48,506 nt of DNA from Lachnospiraceae bacterium (GTDB lineage Bacteria > Bacillota > Clostridia > Lachnospirales > Lachnospiraceae). Below the pieces are notes generated by a model. That model was not told the origin of the DNA. It did not search any database and saw nothing but the letters and a program-made list of their open reading frames with translations. The stretch spans positions 1-48,506 of the forward strand of contig JALFLM010000121.1 of the NCBI GenBank assembly GCA_022774705.1. The letters run 5' to 3'. Within the stretch, counting starts at the first letter, position 1; every line of letters starts with the position of its first letter. The translations under genes and the position numbers were made by a program. Shown piece by piece: positions 24,515 through 35,146 of this stretch.

Positions 24515-25381
24515 TTCTACGGCTCCGCGTATGCGGTATTCTGTAGGACTGATTCCATAAGTGTTTTTAAACATTTTTGAGAAGTTAAGCGGATCGTCAT
24601 AGCCGATCTGCGCTGCAATATCCTGAATGGACAAGTCTGTGGACACTAGAAGGCGGCAGCCCTGTTTTAGCCGGTACTGTACCAGGTATTCCTGGGGAGA
24701 TATACCCATTTTCTTTTTAAATATTGTAGCAAAATAGCTGCGGGAAAATCCAACATACTTCACAATATCACTTACATTGATTGTTTTATAATTATAGTGG
24801 ATGAAATCGACTGCCCGGTCGATATAGACATCGGTTGAGTGCTCGTTGCGCCGTTCCAGTTTCTGAGTCGGGGTTTCAGTAGCTTCCAGTGCCAGGGCCA
24901 GAAATTCCAGCAGAATTCCCCTGCGGCGCAGATCGTTTATGTAGTTCATTTCAGGTTTTTCATGCATCCGGCAAACCAGATCAAAGAAATTTTTAGGCTC
25001 CACACCAGAGTCCAGACAGTATATTCCATCTGTAAATCCAATCTCTTCTGAAAGACGTTTTGCCTCTGTTCCGTTGTAGGTTACCCAGCAGTAATGCCAT
25101 GGCTTTGACATATCAGCGATATACTGCGCAGCTTCATTGTGTTTCAGCAGAAACATCTGACCAAAATGGGGATGAATGATCTGACCTCCTGTATAGAGAG
25201 TTCCTGTACCGGACAATATAACGTGCAGGTGGTAAGCATCCCGGATATCCGGTCCGTAATTGATTCCCGGATCACATCGCTCCATTCCGCAGGCTATCAG
25301 GCAGATGTCTCCAACCTGGTCATGGTCGTATTCCAGACAATGATAGGGCTTGGTGCGTTTTGCAGTGTCTTCAGCTTTCAT
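24512..25381 (-). CDS. AraC-family transcriptional regulator (cupin sensor)
   Basis: The 289-residue protein has an N-terminal cupin sugar-sensing domain (DAYHLHVILSGTGTLYTGGQ) and a C-terminal double helix-turn-helix from about residue 185 (VSDIVKYVGFSRSYFATIFK and QDIAAQIGYDDPLNFSKMFK). It lies between the solute-binding protein and GH27 genes on the same strand. It is probably a local MsmR/MelR-type activator responding to an alpha-galactoside. Two CCATA(T/A)GGTA direct repeats upstream of the binding-protein promoter are candidate sites. Confidence 0.9.
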   Translation of the reverse strand: MKAEDTAKRTKPYHCLEYDHDQVGDICLIACGMERCDPGINYGPDIRDAYHLHVILSGTGTLYTGGQIIHPHFGQMFLLKHNEAAQYIADMSKPWHYCWVTYNGTEAKRLSEEIGFTDGIYCLDSGVEPKNFFDLVCRMHEKPEMNYINDLRRRGILLEFLALALEATETPTQKLERRNEHSTDVYIDRAVDFIHYNYKTINVSDIVKYVGFSRSYFATIFKKKMGISPQEYLVQYRLKQGCRLLVSTDLSIQDIAAQIGYDDPLNFSKMFKNTYGISPTEYRIRGAVE

Positions 25382-25514
25382 TCGTTCAGTCCTCTTGGAA
25401 ATAAAAATAACATGTTGCGTTCAAAATATCATAGCCTGTGCAGAATGTCAATTCTTTCTATCTGGTTGGACTGATATTATGATCAAATGCAGACCGGCGT
25501 TTTCTCTTTCAGAT

Positions 25515-25551
25515 AAAAAAGAGCGGGTCAGAACAGATTGTTTTGACCCGC
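25515..25551 (-). terminator. Terminator after the solute-binding protein gene
   Basis: Read on the minus strand, GCGGGTCAAAAC (25551-25540) pairs with GTTCTGACCCGC (25534-25523) around a 5-nt loop, followed by a run of six T. Partial read-through would let the binding-protein gene be expressed at a higher level than the regulator downstream. Confidence 0.8.
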
Positions 25552-25596
25552 CCGGAATACCGGCTGAAAAAGTTTAAAACAGCGCGGGAAGAAGGA

Positions 25597-26940
25597 TTAT
25601 TGTTCAGATTCCAGAATTTCGTTCATCTTGACCGCCATGTCTTTACAAACAGCTTCCATCTGCGAAGGATTCTGCCAGCCGGCAATCAGACCGGTGGTAA
25701 AAGCGCTTTCCCACTGAGTAGTATATTTGGATGCAGGGTGCTGAATCAGAGTACCATTTTCTTCCACATCAATAAAGGGAGAAAGATCCATACCTTCAAA
25801 GGAATCGATAAAAGAATCGGAACATCCTTTGTATGCCGCCATGGTTACTCCAAGTTCAGACTGTTTTAACTGTCCCTCTTCAGAACAGAATGCAGAAATC
25901 AGGTCATAGGCAGCCTGAGGGTCTTTTGTATTGGCAGAAGCAGCCCAGCCGAGACCATTGTACATGGAAACGCGTTCTTCTTTTTCACAGGTTCCGTTGT
26001 TGTTGGCATCGTAATAGGGGATTTCGGCCCAGGCATAATCTTTGGAATATTCTGCCTGATGGAAAGTATTGGCCATCCAGGAACCCTGAAGCATCATGCC
26101 GATAATGCCGCTCATGAACATGACATCAGGGTCAGTATCAGCCATTAAATCCTGAGAGGGCATGGAGGGGAACAGGTTGTCTGCCAGATAAGTCATGGCA
26201 GCAATGGTGTTGGGATCATCCATACCGGAAGTTTTCTTGTCATCACTGATGAGCTTGCCGCCGAAATCATAGATCAGATTGTACCAGCCATCCTGACCAT
26301 CGTTGGTATTCATAGCGGTACCGTATACACCGTCGGCAGCACCGGCTTCTGTAATGGCCTTAGCAGCAGCTGCATAATCATCCCAGTCCCAGTCATTGGT
26401 AGGATATTCAACGTTATATTTGTCGAAAATTGCTTTGTTATAGAGTAATGCAATGGTATCATGATCTTTGGGAAGCGCATACTGAGAGTCTTCATAACGG
26501 TAGATGTCTACGATACCTTCATAGTAGTTGTTCAGGTCGATCTTTTCATCTGCCTCAATATAGCTGTCCAGATTCAGGAGCATGTTATTGGACATATATT
26601 TCTGTGCCTCATTGATGTGCATCCAGAACACGTCAGGCATCTCTCCGCCTGAAGCACCGGAAGACAGCAGAGTCCAGTATGTATCCCAGTTGATAACATT
26701 GATCCGTACTTTGACACCGGACTTTTCGGACCATTCGTCGGCAATTTTCTGCAGTCCATCAAGCTGATTGTTGTCCCAGATGTCAACGATCAGTTCATCG
26801 GTGGTGTAGCTGCCATTGCAGGACGACTGCGCCGCATCTTTGCCGGCATCGGAAGAGCTGTTATTGCCGCCTCCGCAGGCTGCCAATGAAACAGTCATTG
26901 ATAATGCCAGAGTCAGAGATAAAAGTTTCTTCATGTTCAT
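25597..26940 (-). CDS. Sugar ABC transporter solute-binding lipoprotein
   Basis: The 447-residue precursor starts MNMKKLLSLTLALSMTVSLAACGGG, a lipoprotein signal peptide with lipobox LAAC and lipidated C22, followed by a Ser/Gly/Asn linker. The mature part is a family 1 (CUT1) extracellular sugar-binding protein, rich in Trp/Tyr. It would catch oligosaccharides outside the membrane. I chose ATG 26940, five bases after AAGGAGGA; the frame extends 45 codons upstream through the promoter. No permease or ATPase gene is adjacent, which is unusual; shared or distant permeases (as with MsmK-type ATPases) are needed. Confidence 0.92.
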   Translation of the reverse strand: MNMKKLLSLTLALSMTVSLAACGGGNNSSSDAGKDAAQSSCNGSYTTDELIVDIWDNNQLDGLQKIADEWSEKSGVKVRINVINWDTYWTLLSSGASGGEMPDVFWMHINEAQKYMSNNMLLNLDSYIEADEKIDLNNYYEGIVDIYRYEDSQYALPKDHDTIALLYNKAIFDKYNVEYPTNDWDWDDYAAAAKAITEAGAADGVYGTAMNTNDGQDGWYNLIYDFGGKLISDDKKTSGMDDPNTIAAMTYLADNLFPSMPSQDLMADTDPDVMFMSGIIGMMLQGSWMANTFHQAEYSKDYAWAEIPYYDANNNGTCEKEERVSMYNGLGWAASANTKDPQAAYDLISAFCSEEGQLKQSELGVTMAAYKGCSDSFIDSFEGMDLSPFIDVEENGTLIQHPASKYTTQWESAFTTGLIAGWQNPSQMEAVCKDMAVKMNEILESEQ

Positions 26941-26985
26941 GTTGTTCCTCCTTGTATATGAAAATTTTATGTTTTGGATACCTGA

Positions 26986-26991
26986 ATTATA
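26986..26991 (-). promoter_or_regulatory. -10 element of the solute-binding protein promoter
   Basis: On the minus strand TATAAT occurs 46 nt before the start codon, while the region 17 nt upstream lacks a -35 match. A good -10 with a missing -35 is typical of activator-dependent promoters. Confidence 0.45.
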
Positions 26992-27030
26992 GTCTGCGAG
27001 GAGAGAAAAAGGTATATCTGTCTGTTCTTG

Positions 27031-27081
27031 CCATATGGTAAAATGTTCTTTGAAAAATACCTTTAAAATAACCATAAGGTA
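27031..27081 (-). promoter_or_regulatory. Direct repeats, candidate AraC-regulator sites
   Basis: CCATATGGTA (27031-27040) and CCATAAGGTA (27072-27081) are direct repeats starting 41 bp apart, about four helical turns. They lie roughly 40 and 80 bp upstream of the -10 of the solute-binding protein gene. AraC-type activators bind direct repeats on one helix face, so the nearby regulator is the natural candidate. Confidence 0.45.
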
Positions 27082-27327
27082 TTAATTCCGGCAGGCAGGT
27101 TACATCAGGTAAACAGGATATTTTACTATAATTAATAAAGTTATGTATAAAGTTATGTAATGGATACCGGTAATAGAATATTTTGCAGATGGAATAGCAG
27201 GTGATATACCAAAAGGAAAATTGTGTATAAAGCTGTATTCTGTAAAGAAAATAAAAATAAAAATCAGATAAAAAACAGATATTAATAAAATTATCATATT
27301 ATCTGATAATAGTTCCGTTTTTTACAC

Positions 27328-27395
27328 TTTACACCTTTAAGGTATTGTAGTAATATTGCCACAGACCTTGCCGGATTCGGCGCGGCCTGTGGCAA
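27328..27395 (+). promoter_or_regulatory. gltB promoter and adjoining 12-bp dyad
   Basis: TTTACA (27328-27333), 17-nt spacer, TAATAT (27351-27356). From 27356 TTGCCACAGACC faces GGCCTGTGGCAA (27384-27395), 11 of 12 bases complementary, starting at the -10 and covering the start point. It could be a DNA operator or a 5' hairpin of the gltBD message; no glutamine riboswitch core is visible. Confidence 0.6.
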
Positions 27396-27455
27396 AAGAG
27401 AAAGCGGGACAGCTTTGGCAGTCGGCAGGCAAAGGGTTCAGAAAGGAATGATAAT

Positions 27456-30400
27456 ATGGAAGGTAATCGTACAGTACAGACTCCCGGTCTTTATGATCCC
27501 AGATTTGAGCATGATAACTGTGGTATCGGTGCTATTGTTAATATCAAAGGTATCAAGACACGCAAAACCGTAGATCAGGCCATGCAGATTGTTGAGAATC
27601 TGGAACATAGAGCCGGTAAGGATGCAGAAGGCAAGACCGGTGACGGTGTTGGTATCCTGCTGCAGATTTCTCATAAATTTTTCAAAAAAGTGACTGCTCC
27701 TCTGGGCTTTGATATCGGCGAAGAGAGAGAGTACGGTGTAGGTATGTTCTTCTTCCCTCAGGATGAACTGGCAAGAAACCAGGCGAAAAAGATGCTTGAG
27801 GTTATTGTGGAGAAGGAAGGACTGAAGTTCCTGGGATGGAGAGAGGTTCCAACCAAACCCGGCATTCTGGGCAAAAAGGCTCTGGATAAGATGCCTTACA
27901 TTTTACAGTGCTTTATCAAAAAACCGGATAACTGCGAAAAGGGACTTGCCTTTGACCGCAAGCTGTACATTGCAAGACGTCTGTTTGAACAGTCCAATGA
28001 CTATACCTATGTGGTATCCATGTCAAGCCGTACCATCGTTTATAAAGGTATGTTTCTGGTTGGAGAGCTGCGCGGTTTCTACTGCGATCTGCAGGACGAG
28101 GATTATGAATCCGCTATCGCTGCGGTTCATTCCCGTTTCAGTACCAATACAAATCCCAGCTGGGAGAGAGCTCATCCCAACCGTCTGATGGTACATAACG
28201 GCGAGATCAATACCATCCGCGGCAATGCCGATAAGATGATTTCCCGTGAGGAGAGCATGGAGTCCAAGTATTTCAAGGATGATCTGCTGAAGGTGATTCC
28301 TGTTATCAATGAAGAAGGTTCCGACTCCGCCATGCTTGACAACACGCTGGAGTTCCTGATGATGAGCGGTATGGATCTTCCTCTGGCAGTTATGATTACA
28401 ATTCCCGAACCCTGGACCAATGATAAATATATGGACCAGCAGAAGAAGGATTTCTATAATTACTACGGTTCCATGATGGAGCCCTGGGACGGACCTGCGT
28501 CCATCGTATTCTCTGACGGCGATCTGCTGGGTGCAGTGCTGGACCGCAACGGTCTGCGTCCTTCCCGTTACTATATTACCTCTGACGGCTACATGATTCT
28601 GGCATCGGAGGTTGGTGCGCTGGATATTCCTGTTGATACTATCGTGAAAAAAGACCGCCTGAAACCCGGCAAGATGCTGCTGGTTGATACTGTGAAAGGT
28701 GTTCTGATCAACGATGAGGATCTGAAGAAATATTATGCATCAAGACATCCCTACGGCGAGTGGCTGGATGCCAATATGAAGGAACTGAAGGATCTGAAGA
28801 TTCCCAACAGGAGTACACCGAAGATGAGCAGAGAAGAGCGTCTGCGTCTCATGAAGACCTTCGGCTACACCTATGAGGAATTCCGCACCATGATCCTTCC
28901 CATGGCAAGAGACGGAGGGGAAGCAGTATCCGCCATGGGTGCCGATACTTCTCTGGCTGTTATGTCAAAGAATCATCCTCCGCTGTTTAATTATTTCAAA
29001 CAGCTGTTTGCGCAGGTTACCAACCCGCCTATCGATGCTATTCGTGAGGAAATTGTTACTTCTACCGAGATCCATCTGGGCTGCAGCGGCAACATTCTGG
29101 AGGATAAGCCCGAAAACTGCCGTATGCTGAAGATCCGCAATCCGATTCTGACAAGCACCGACCTGCTGAAGATCAAAACGATGTCGGGAGATGGCTTTAA
29201 AGTTGTGACGATTCCGATTCTTTATTATAAAAATACTTCTCTGGAGAAGGCTATCGACCGCCTGTATCTGGAGGCTGACCGTGCGTTCAAATCCGGTGCG
29301 ACGATTCTGATTCTGTCAGACCGGGGCGTGGATGAGAGCCGTGTGCCCATTCCGTCTCTGCTGGCCGTATCAGCTCTGCAGCAGTATCTGGTAAGAACGA
29401 AGAAGAGAACCAGTGTTTCCATCATTCTGGAAAGTGCGGAACCGAGAGAGGTTCATCATTTTGCAACTCTGCTGGGCTACGGTGCTTCTGCTGTTAACCC
29501 CTATCTGGCACAGGAAGCGGTCAAATACCTCTGCGAAACCGATATGCTGGATAAGGATTATCCTGCAGCTATCGATGATTACAATAATGCGGTGCTTCAC
29601 GGTATTGTTAAGACTGCATCCAAGATGGGTATTTCCACCATCCAGTCCTACCAGGGTTCCAAGATTTTTGAAGCCATCGGTATCAACTCGGATGTAATCA
29701 GTAAATATTTTACAGGTACTGTCAGCCGGATCGAGGGTATCAGCCTGCAGGATATTGAGGATGATCAGAACTATCGCCATAATGAGGCATTTGATCCGCT
29801 GGGTCTCGGTACCGATACCACACTGGACAGCCTGGGCGATTACAAGATGCGTTCCGGACAGGAGCAGCACCTGTACAATCCCAAAACGATTCATCTTCTG
29901 CAGCAGTCCACACGTACAGCCAATTACGAGATGTTCAAGGAGTACACCAGAACTCTGGAGGAGGAGCTGGATGAATTCCACATCCGCGATGTGATGGATT
30001 TTGTTTATCCTGCAAAGGGCGTACCTATTGAAGAAGTGGAAAGCGTGGATTCCATCGTGAAGCGTTTCAAGACAGGTGCCATGTCCTACGGCTCCATTTC
30101 CCAGGAAGCCCATGAGACTCTGGCAATTGCCATGAACCGCATCGGCGGCCGTTCCAACTCCGGTGAAGGCGGTGAACGTCCCGAACGTTTCAAACCCGAC
30201 AGCAACGGCAATAACAGATGCTCCAAGATCAAACAGGTTGCTTCCGGTCGTTTCGGTGTTACCAGCAGATATCTGGTCAATGCGGAAGAGATTCAGATCA
30301 AGATGGCGCAGGGTGCAAAACCCGGTGAAGGCGGACATCTTCCCGGCAAAAAGGTTTATCCCTGGATTGCAAAAACCCGTTACTCAACACCGGGTGTATC

Positions 30401-32000
30401 TCTGATCTCACCGCCGCCTCATCACGACATCTATTCCATCGAGGATCTGGCGCAGCTGATCTACGACCTGAAAAATGCAAACCGGAATGCGCGGATTTCC
30501 GTTAAGCTGGTTTCTGAGTCCGGTGTAGGTACGGTAGCAGCCGGTGTTGCAAAAGCAGGCGCACAGGTTGTTCTGATTTCCGGTTATGACGGCGGTACCG
30601 GTGCGGCACCGAGAAGCTCCATTTTCAATGCGGGCCTTCCCTGGGAGCTGGGTCTGGCTGAAACTCATCAGACACTGATCATGAATGGTCTCCGTGACAA
30701 GGTTATTGTAGAAACCGACGGCAAACTGATGACAGGCCGTGACGTTGTCATCGCTGCTCTGCTGGGTGCGGAAGAATACGGATTTGCAACAGCTCCCCTG
30801 ATTACCATGGGCTGTGTAATGATGAGAGTATGTAACCTGGATACCTGTCCTGTAGGTATTGCTACACAGAATCCTGAACTGCGCAAGAGATTTTCCGGTA
30901 AACCCGAGTACGTTGTCAACTTCATGCGCTTTATCGCTCAGGAAATGAGAGAATACATGGCAAAACTGGGCATCCGCACTGTGGATGAACTGATCGGACG
31001 TACTGATCTGCTGAAGAAGAGAAGCGGTGTTGACAGCGAACGGACAGCTAAAGTGGATTTAAGCCGTATTATCAACAATCCTTATGCGGGCATGAAACTG
31101 GCAGGCTATCATGACAAGAATGTCTTCGATTTCCAGCTGGAAAAGACCAAGGACATGAATGTACTGATGAAGCAGTTTGCAGCCGCCCTGGAAAGCGGTC
31201 AGAAGAGAAGTATCGAGGTGGATGTAGGATCGGTAGACCGTACATTCGGTACGATTTTCGGTTCTGAGATCACAAAACGGTTCGGCGAGAAGCTGGAAGA
31301 CGATACATTTGTAGTAAAATGCAGCGGCAGCGGCGGACAGAGCTTCGGCGCATTCATTCCCAAAGGTCTGACTCTGGAAGTAATGGGCGACAGCAACGAC
31401 TATTTCGGTAAGGGCCTTTCCGGCGGCAAGCTGGTGATCTATCCGCCCAGCGGCGCAAAATACAAGGCTGAAGATAATATCATCATCGGTAACGTTGCTC
31501 TGTACGGTGCTACCAGCGGTACAGCTTACATCAACGGTGTGGCAGGCGAACGTTTCTGCGTAAGAAACTCCGGTGCGACTGCAGTGGTTGAAGGTGTAGG
31601 CGATCACGGCTGTGAATATATGACAGGCGGCCGGGCAGTCATCCTGGGCCCCACCGGCAAGAACTTTGCAGCCGGCATGAGCGGCGGTGTTGCCTATGTA
31701 CTGGATGAAAACAGCGATTTATACCGCAAATTAAATAAATCCATGGTTTCCATGGAGGAAGTTACTTCCAAATACGATGTACTGGAACTGAAACGGCTGA
31801 TTCAGGAGCACGCAACCTATACGAACTCTGAAAAAGCAAAGAAGATTCTGGACAATTTTGGTGAATATCTTCCTAAATTCAAGAAGATTATGCCTTATGA
31901 CTACGAACGCATGCTGAAAACATTTGCCGATATGGAAGCAAAGGGTCTCAGCTCGGAACAGGCACAGATTGAAGCATTTTATGCCAACACCAAACAGTAA
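27456..32000 (+). CDS. gltB: Glutamate synthase (NADPH) large subunit
   Basis: This 1514-residue protein makes glutamate from 2-oxoglutarate and glutamine-derived ammonia. A 21-residue propeptide precedes C22 (HDNCGIGA), the N-terminal nucleophile of the class II amidotransferase domain. Then come the central domain, the FMN-binding synthase domain (about residues 820-1200), the [3Fe-4S] cysteines C1120, C1126 and C1131, and a C-terminal beta-helix domain with GXXGG repeats. Full length for the family. ATG follows GAAAGGAA; gltD starts 15 nt after the stop. Confidence 0.97.
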   Translation: MEGNRTVQTPGLYDPRFEHDNCGIGAIVNIKGIKTRKTVDQAMQIVENLEHRAGKDAEGKTGDGVGILLQISHKFFKKVTAPLGFDIGEEREYGVGMFFFPQDELARNQAKKMLEVIVEKEGLKFLGWREVPTKPGILGKKALDKMPYILQCFIKKPDNCEKGLAFDRKLYIARRLFEQSNDYTYVVSMSSRTIVYKGMFLVGELRGFYCDLQDEDYESAIAAVHSRFSTNTNPSWERAHPNRLMVHNGEINTIRGNADKMISREESMESKYFKDDLLKVIPVINEEGSDSAMLDNTLEFLMMSGMDLPLAVMITIPEPWTNDKYMDQQKKDFYNYYGSMMEPWDGPASIVFSDGDLLGAVLDRNGLRPSRYYITSDGYMILASEVGALDIPVDTIVKKDRLKPGKMLLVDTVKGVLINDEDLKKYYASRHPYGEWLDANMKELKDLKIPNRSTPKMSREERLRLMKTFGYTYEEFRTMILPMARDGGEAVSAMGADTSLAVMSKNHPPLFNYFKQLFAQVTNPPIDAIREEIVTSTEIHLGCSGNILEDKPENCRMLKIRNPILTSTDLLKIKTMSGDGFKVVTIPILYYKNTSLEKAIDRLYLEADRAFKSGATILILSDRGVDESRVPIPSLLAVSALQQYLVRTKKRTSVSIILESAEPREVHHFATLLGYGASAVNPYLAQEAVKYLCETDMLDKDYPAAIDDYNNAVLHGIVKTASKMGISTIQSYQGSKIFEAIGINSDVISKYFTGTVSRIEGISLQDIEDDQNYRHNEAFDPLGLGTDTTLDSLGDYKMRSGQEQHLYNPKTIHLLQQSTRTANYEMFKEYTRTLEEELDEFHIRDVMDFVYPAKGVPIEEVESVDSIVKRFKTGAMSYGSISQEAHETLAIAMNRIGGRSNSGEGGERPERFKPDSNGNNRCSKIKQVASGRFGVTSRYLVNAEEIQIKMAQGAKPGEGGHLPGKKVYPWIAKTRYSTPGVSLISPPPHHDIYSIEDLAQLIYDLKNANRNARISVKLVSESGVGTVAAGVAKAGAQVVLISGYDGGTGAAPRSSIFNAGLPWELGLAETHQTLIMNGLRDKVIVETDGKLMTGRDVVIAALLGAEEYGFATAPLITMGCVMMRVCNLDTCPVGIATQNPELRKRFSGKPEYVVNFMRFIAQEMREYMAKLGIRTVDELIGRTDLLKKRSGVDSERTAKVDLSRIINNPYAGMKLAGYHDKNVFDFQLEKTKDMNVLMKQFAAALESGQKRSIEVDVGSVDRTFGTIFGSEITKRFGEKLEDDTFVVKCSGSGGQSFGAFIPKGLTLEVMGDSNDYFGKGLSGGKLVIYPPSGAKYKAEDNIIIGNVALYGATSGTAYINGVAGERFCVRNSGATAVVEGVGDHGCEYMTGGRAVILGPTGKNFAAGMSGGVAYVLDENSDLYRKLNKSMVSMEEVTSKYDVLELKRLIQEHATYTNSEKAKKILDNFGEYLPKFKKIMPYDYERMLKTFADMEAKGLSSEQAQIEAFYANTKQ

Positions 32001-32015
32001 GAGGAGGAGAATGAC

Positions 32016-33500
<1,485 letters not shown>

Positions 33501-33509
33501 CCCCCAAGC

Positions 33510-33768
33510 CATGCACAAGTCTGAAAAAAGGCCAGATGGAAGCTTGTTTCCATCTGGCCTTTTTTCAGACTTGTATAGGGCGCAGCCCGACATGAGCGGT
33601 CTGGAAGACCGCGAATGGGCATGGCGAGGCGAGAGAAAACATGCACAAGTCTGAAAAAGGCCAGACGGAAGCTTGCTTCCGTCTGGCTGTTTTTTCAGAC
33701 TTGTATAGGGCACAGCCCGACATGAGCGGCCCGAAGGGCCGCGAATGGCATGGCGGGGCGAGAGAAAA
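33510..33768. repeat. Two tandem 130-bp structured units with compensating changes
   Basis: Unit 1 is 33510-33639 and unit 2 is 33640-33768. Each starts CATGCACAAGTCTGAAAAA, folds into a long perfect terminator-like hairpin (AAGTCTGAAAAA...TTTTTTCAGACTT), and has a second small hairpin (GCGGTCT-gga-AGACCGC in unit 1, GCGGCCC-gaa-GGGCCGC in unit 2). Differences between units sit in paired positions and keep pairing (T-A to C-G in the main stem, TCT/AGA to CCC/GGG in the small stem). The duplicated hairpins follow gltD. A third T-tailed hairpin ending near 33831 follows. Confidence 0.85.
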
Positions 33769-33851
33769 CAAAATGACCATTGGGGAAGCGAGGCGAACGA
33801 GGAGTTAGCGACTTTCCGGATGGTCTTTTTGGATTGGAATTTTGCGTGGAG

Positions 33852-34111
33852 GTTCAGAGGAAGCACTTGGTTTCAGGCAGATGTTTGGGTAAAAAAACTC
33901 TGCTTGACGCCTTGGAGGGAAATACTTATAATGGTGACAAAGGAGAAAATGTGGATTTCAAGAAAAATTGAAAATATTCAAAAATCGATTGAAATACAGG
34001 AAAAATTTTATCAAGACATAAAAACACCCTGAAAAAGGCTATTTGTCAGAATATTCTGGAAAATACCTGCAAAACAGGCCTCAGAAAGCCTTGTAAATCA
34101 AGGGTTTCTGA
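33852..34111 (+). repeat. CRISPR leader, copy 1 (260 bp)
   Basis: This 260-bp segment is repeated at 36409-36668 with only scattered substitutions and no length change; similarity starts at GTTCAGAGG and stops at GGTTTCTGA. In both copies it ends 8-9 nt before the first CRISPR repeat, so it is the array leader. It contains a strong promoter (33904-33932). No ORF of interest. Confidence 0.85.
33904..33932 (+). promoter_or_regulatory. Leader promoter of CRISPR array 1
   Basis: TTGACG (33904-33909), 17 nt, TATAAT (33927-33932), conserved in the second leader. Transcription would start near 33939 and run rightwards into the array, leaving a 180-nt leader RNA. Confidence 0.75.
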
Positions 34112-34120
34112 AGGGGTGGG

Positions 34121-34599
34121 GTAACAATGACGTGAAGCTCGGAAGAGCATTGACACAAATTCAGGCTGTGCCAGGATTTCACTGTACTCGGCACCGTAAC
34201 AATGACGTGAAGCTCGGAAGAGCATTGACACAACTCGTCTTTAGTTACAACCGGGTAGCCTATACGAAGGTAACAATGACGTGAAGCTCGGAAGAGCATT
34301 GACACTTGAAATTTGTAAAGTCCTAAGAGAACATTTTTCCGTAACAATGACGTGAAGCTCGGAAGAGCATTGACACATAAAATGCTTGCGGGCGCGGACG
34401 AGAATTTCTTCGTAACAATGACGTGAAGCTCGGAAGAGCATTGACACAATGAGTATTTCCAGCAATTTTTTCATATATGCTACGTAACAATGACGTGAAG
34501 CTCGAAAGAGCATTGACACAATTATTAGCAATGCCCTCTATTAATTCCATCACAGCCGTGTAACAATGACGTGAAGCTCGGAAGAGTGCTATTGCACAG
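34121..34599 (+). CRISPR. CRISPR array 1: six 36-bp repeats plus a degenerate seventh, six spacers
   Basis: The repeat runs GTAACAATGACGTGAAGCTC then GGAAGAGCATTGACAC (36 bp) and occurs at 34121, 34196, 34270, 34341, 34412 and 34484. The copy at 34484 has G to A at position 22. A last copy at 34560 matches only through GGAAGAG and then decays, marking the leader-distal end. Spacers are 35-40 bp and unrelated to each other. GCTC/GAGC (positions 17-20 and 25-28) form a hairpin, leaving an 8-nt ATTGACAC tail. Leader, promoter and decayed last repeat all agree on + strand transcription. No cas genes lie in the window, so the type cannot be assigned. Confidence 0.97.
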
Positions 34600-34683
34600 A
34601 TTGTCAGGATCATGATATTAGAGAAAATGACAAAGAACTGGTAAGGGTCTTCGGATACCAGAACATTAAAAACTATTCATCTT

Positions 34684-34725
34684 AAAAAGTCATCGAATCG
34701 TATTAATATTTCGGTGGCTTTTTTT
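34684..34725 (+). terminator. Terminator downstream of CRISPR array 1
   Basis: AAAGTCATCG (34686-34695) pairs with CGGTGGCTTT (34712-34721) using wobbles, followed by T7. It would end the pre-crRNA transcript. The right arm recurs in the terminator at 36259-36291. Confidence 0.65.
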
Positions 34726-35146
34726 GTTGGAGATATCGTGGGAAGAGGCAGGATTCCCGGAAGAGGCTTCTGCAGAAAAGGTTATTTTCAAGGCAGCTTT
34801 CCTGGCGCATCTCGCAGTGGTAAAACGCCCTGATCTGCTGCTGAAGGAATTATCAGGCGGACTGTTTCCAGAAAATGCAAATGAAGACAATCCCCTGTAT
34901 GTTATCAGCACAGAAAGTGAATGCTATGGAGCAGCTGCCATCCTGTATCCGGGATTTCTGGAAAAAACTGCAGACGAGTTGGAATCTGATTTCTTCCAGC
35001 TGCCTTCATCACTCCATGAAATGATCCTGGTCAAAGATGATGGCAATCTGAAAGCCGAAGAACTCATTCAGATGGTAAAGGAAATCAATGCATCTGAGGT
35101 CAGGGCAGAAGATAAACTGACGGACATTGTATATCATTATAATTAG
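34724..35146 (+). pseudogene. C-terminal remnant of a DUF5688-family gene
   Basis: This 140-codon frame has no ATG and no Shine-Dalgarno; its only start would be a TTG inside the T-run of a terminator. The encoded segments PLYVISTESECYGAAAILYP, LPSSLHEMILVKDD and a C-terminus ending KLTDIVYHYN resemble the conserved C-terminal half of DUF5688 proteins of Lachnospiraceae, which are roughly twice as long or more. I read it as a truncated gene whose front was lost, perhaps in the rearrangement that placed the CRISPR cassettes. Function of the family is unknown to me. Confidence 0.6.

Noticed and set aside
29370-30338. 322-codon antisense frame over gltB
   Set aside because: Antisense shadow within a conserved enzyme gene.
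34081-34613. Repetitive minus-strand proteins with a recurring VSMLFRASRHCY motif
   Set aside because: They are translations of the CRISPR repeats in three frames, not genes.
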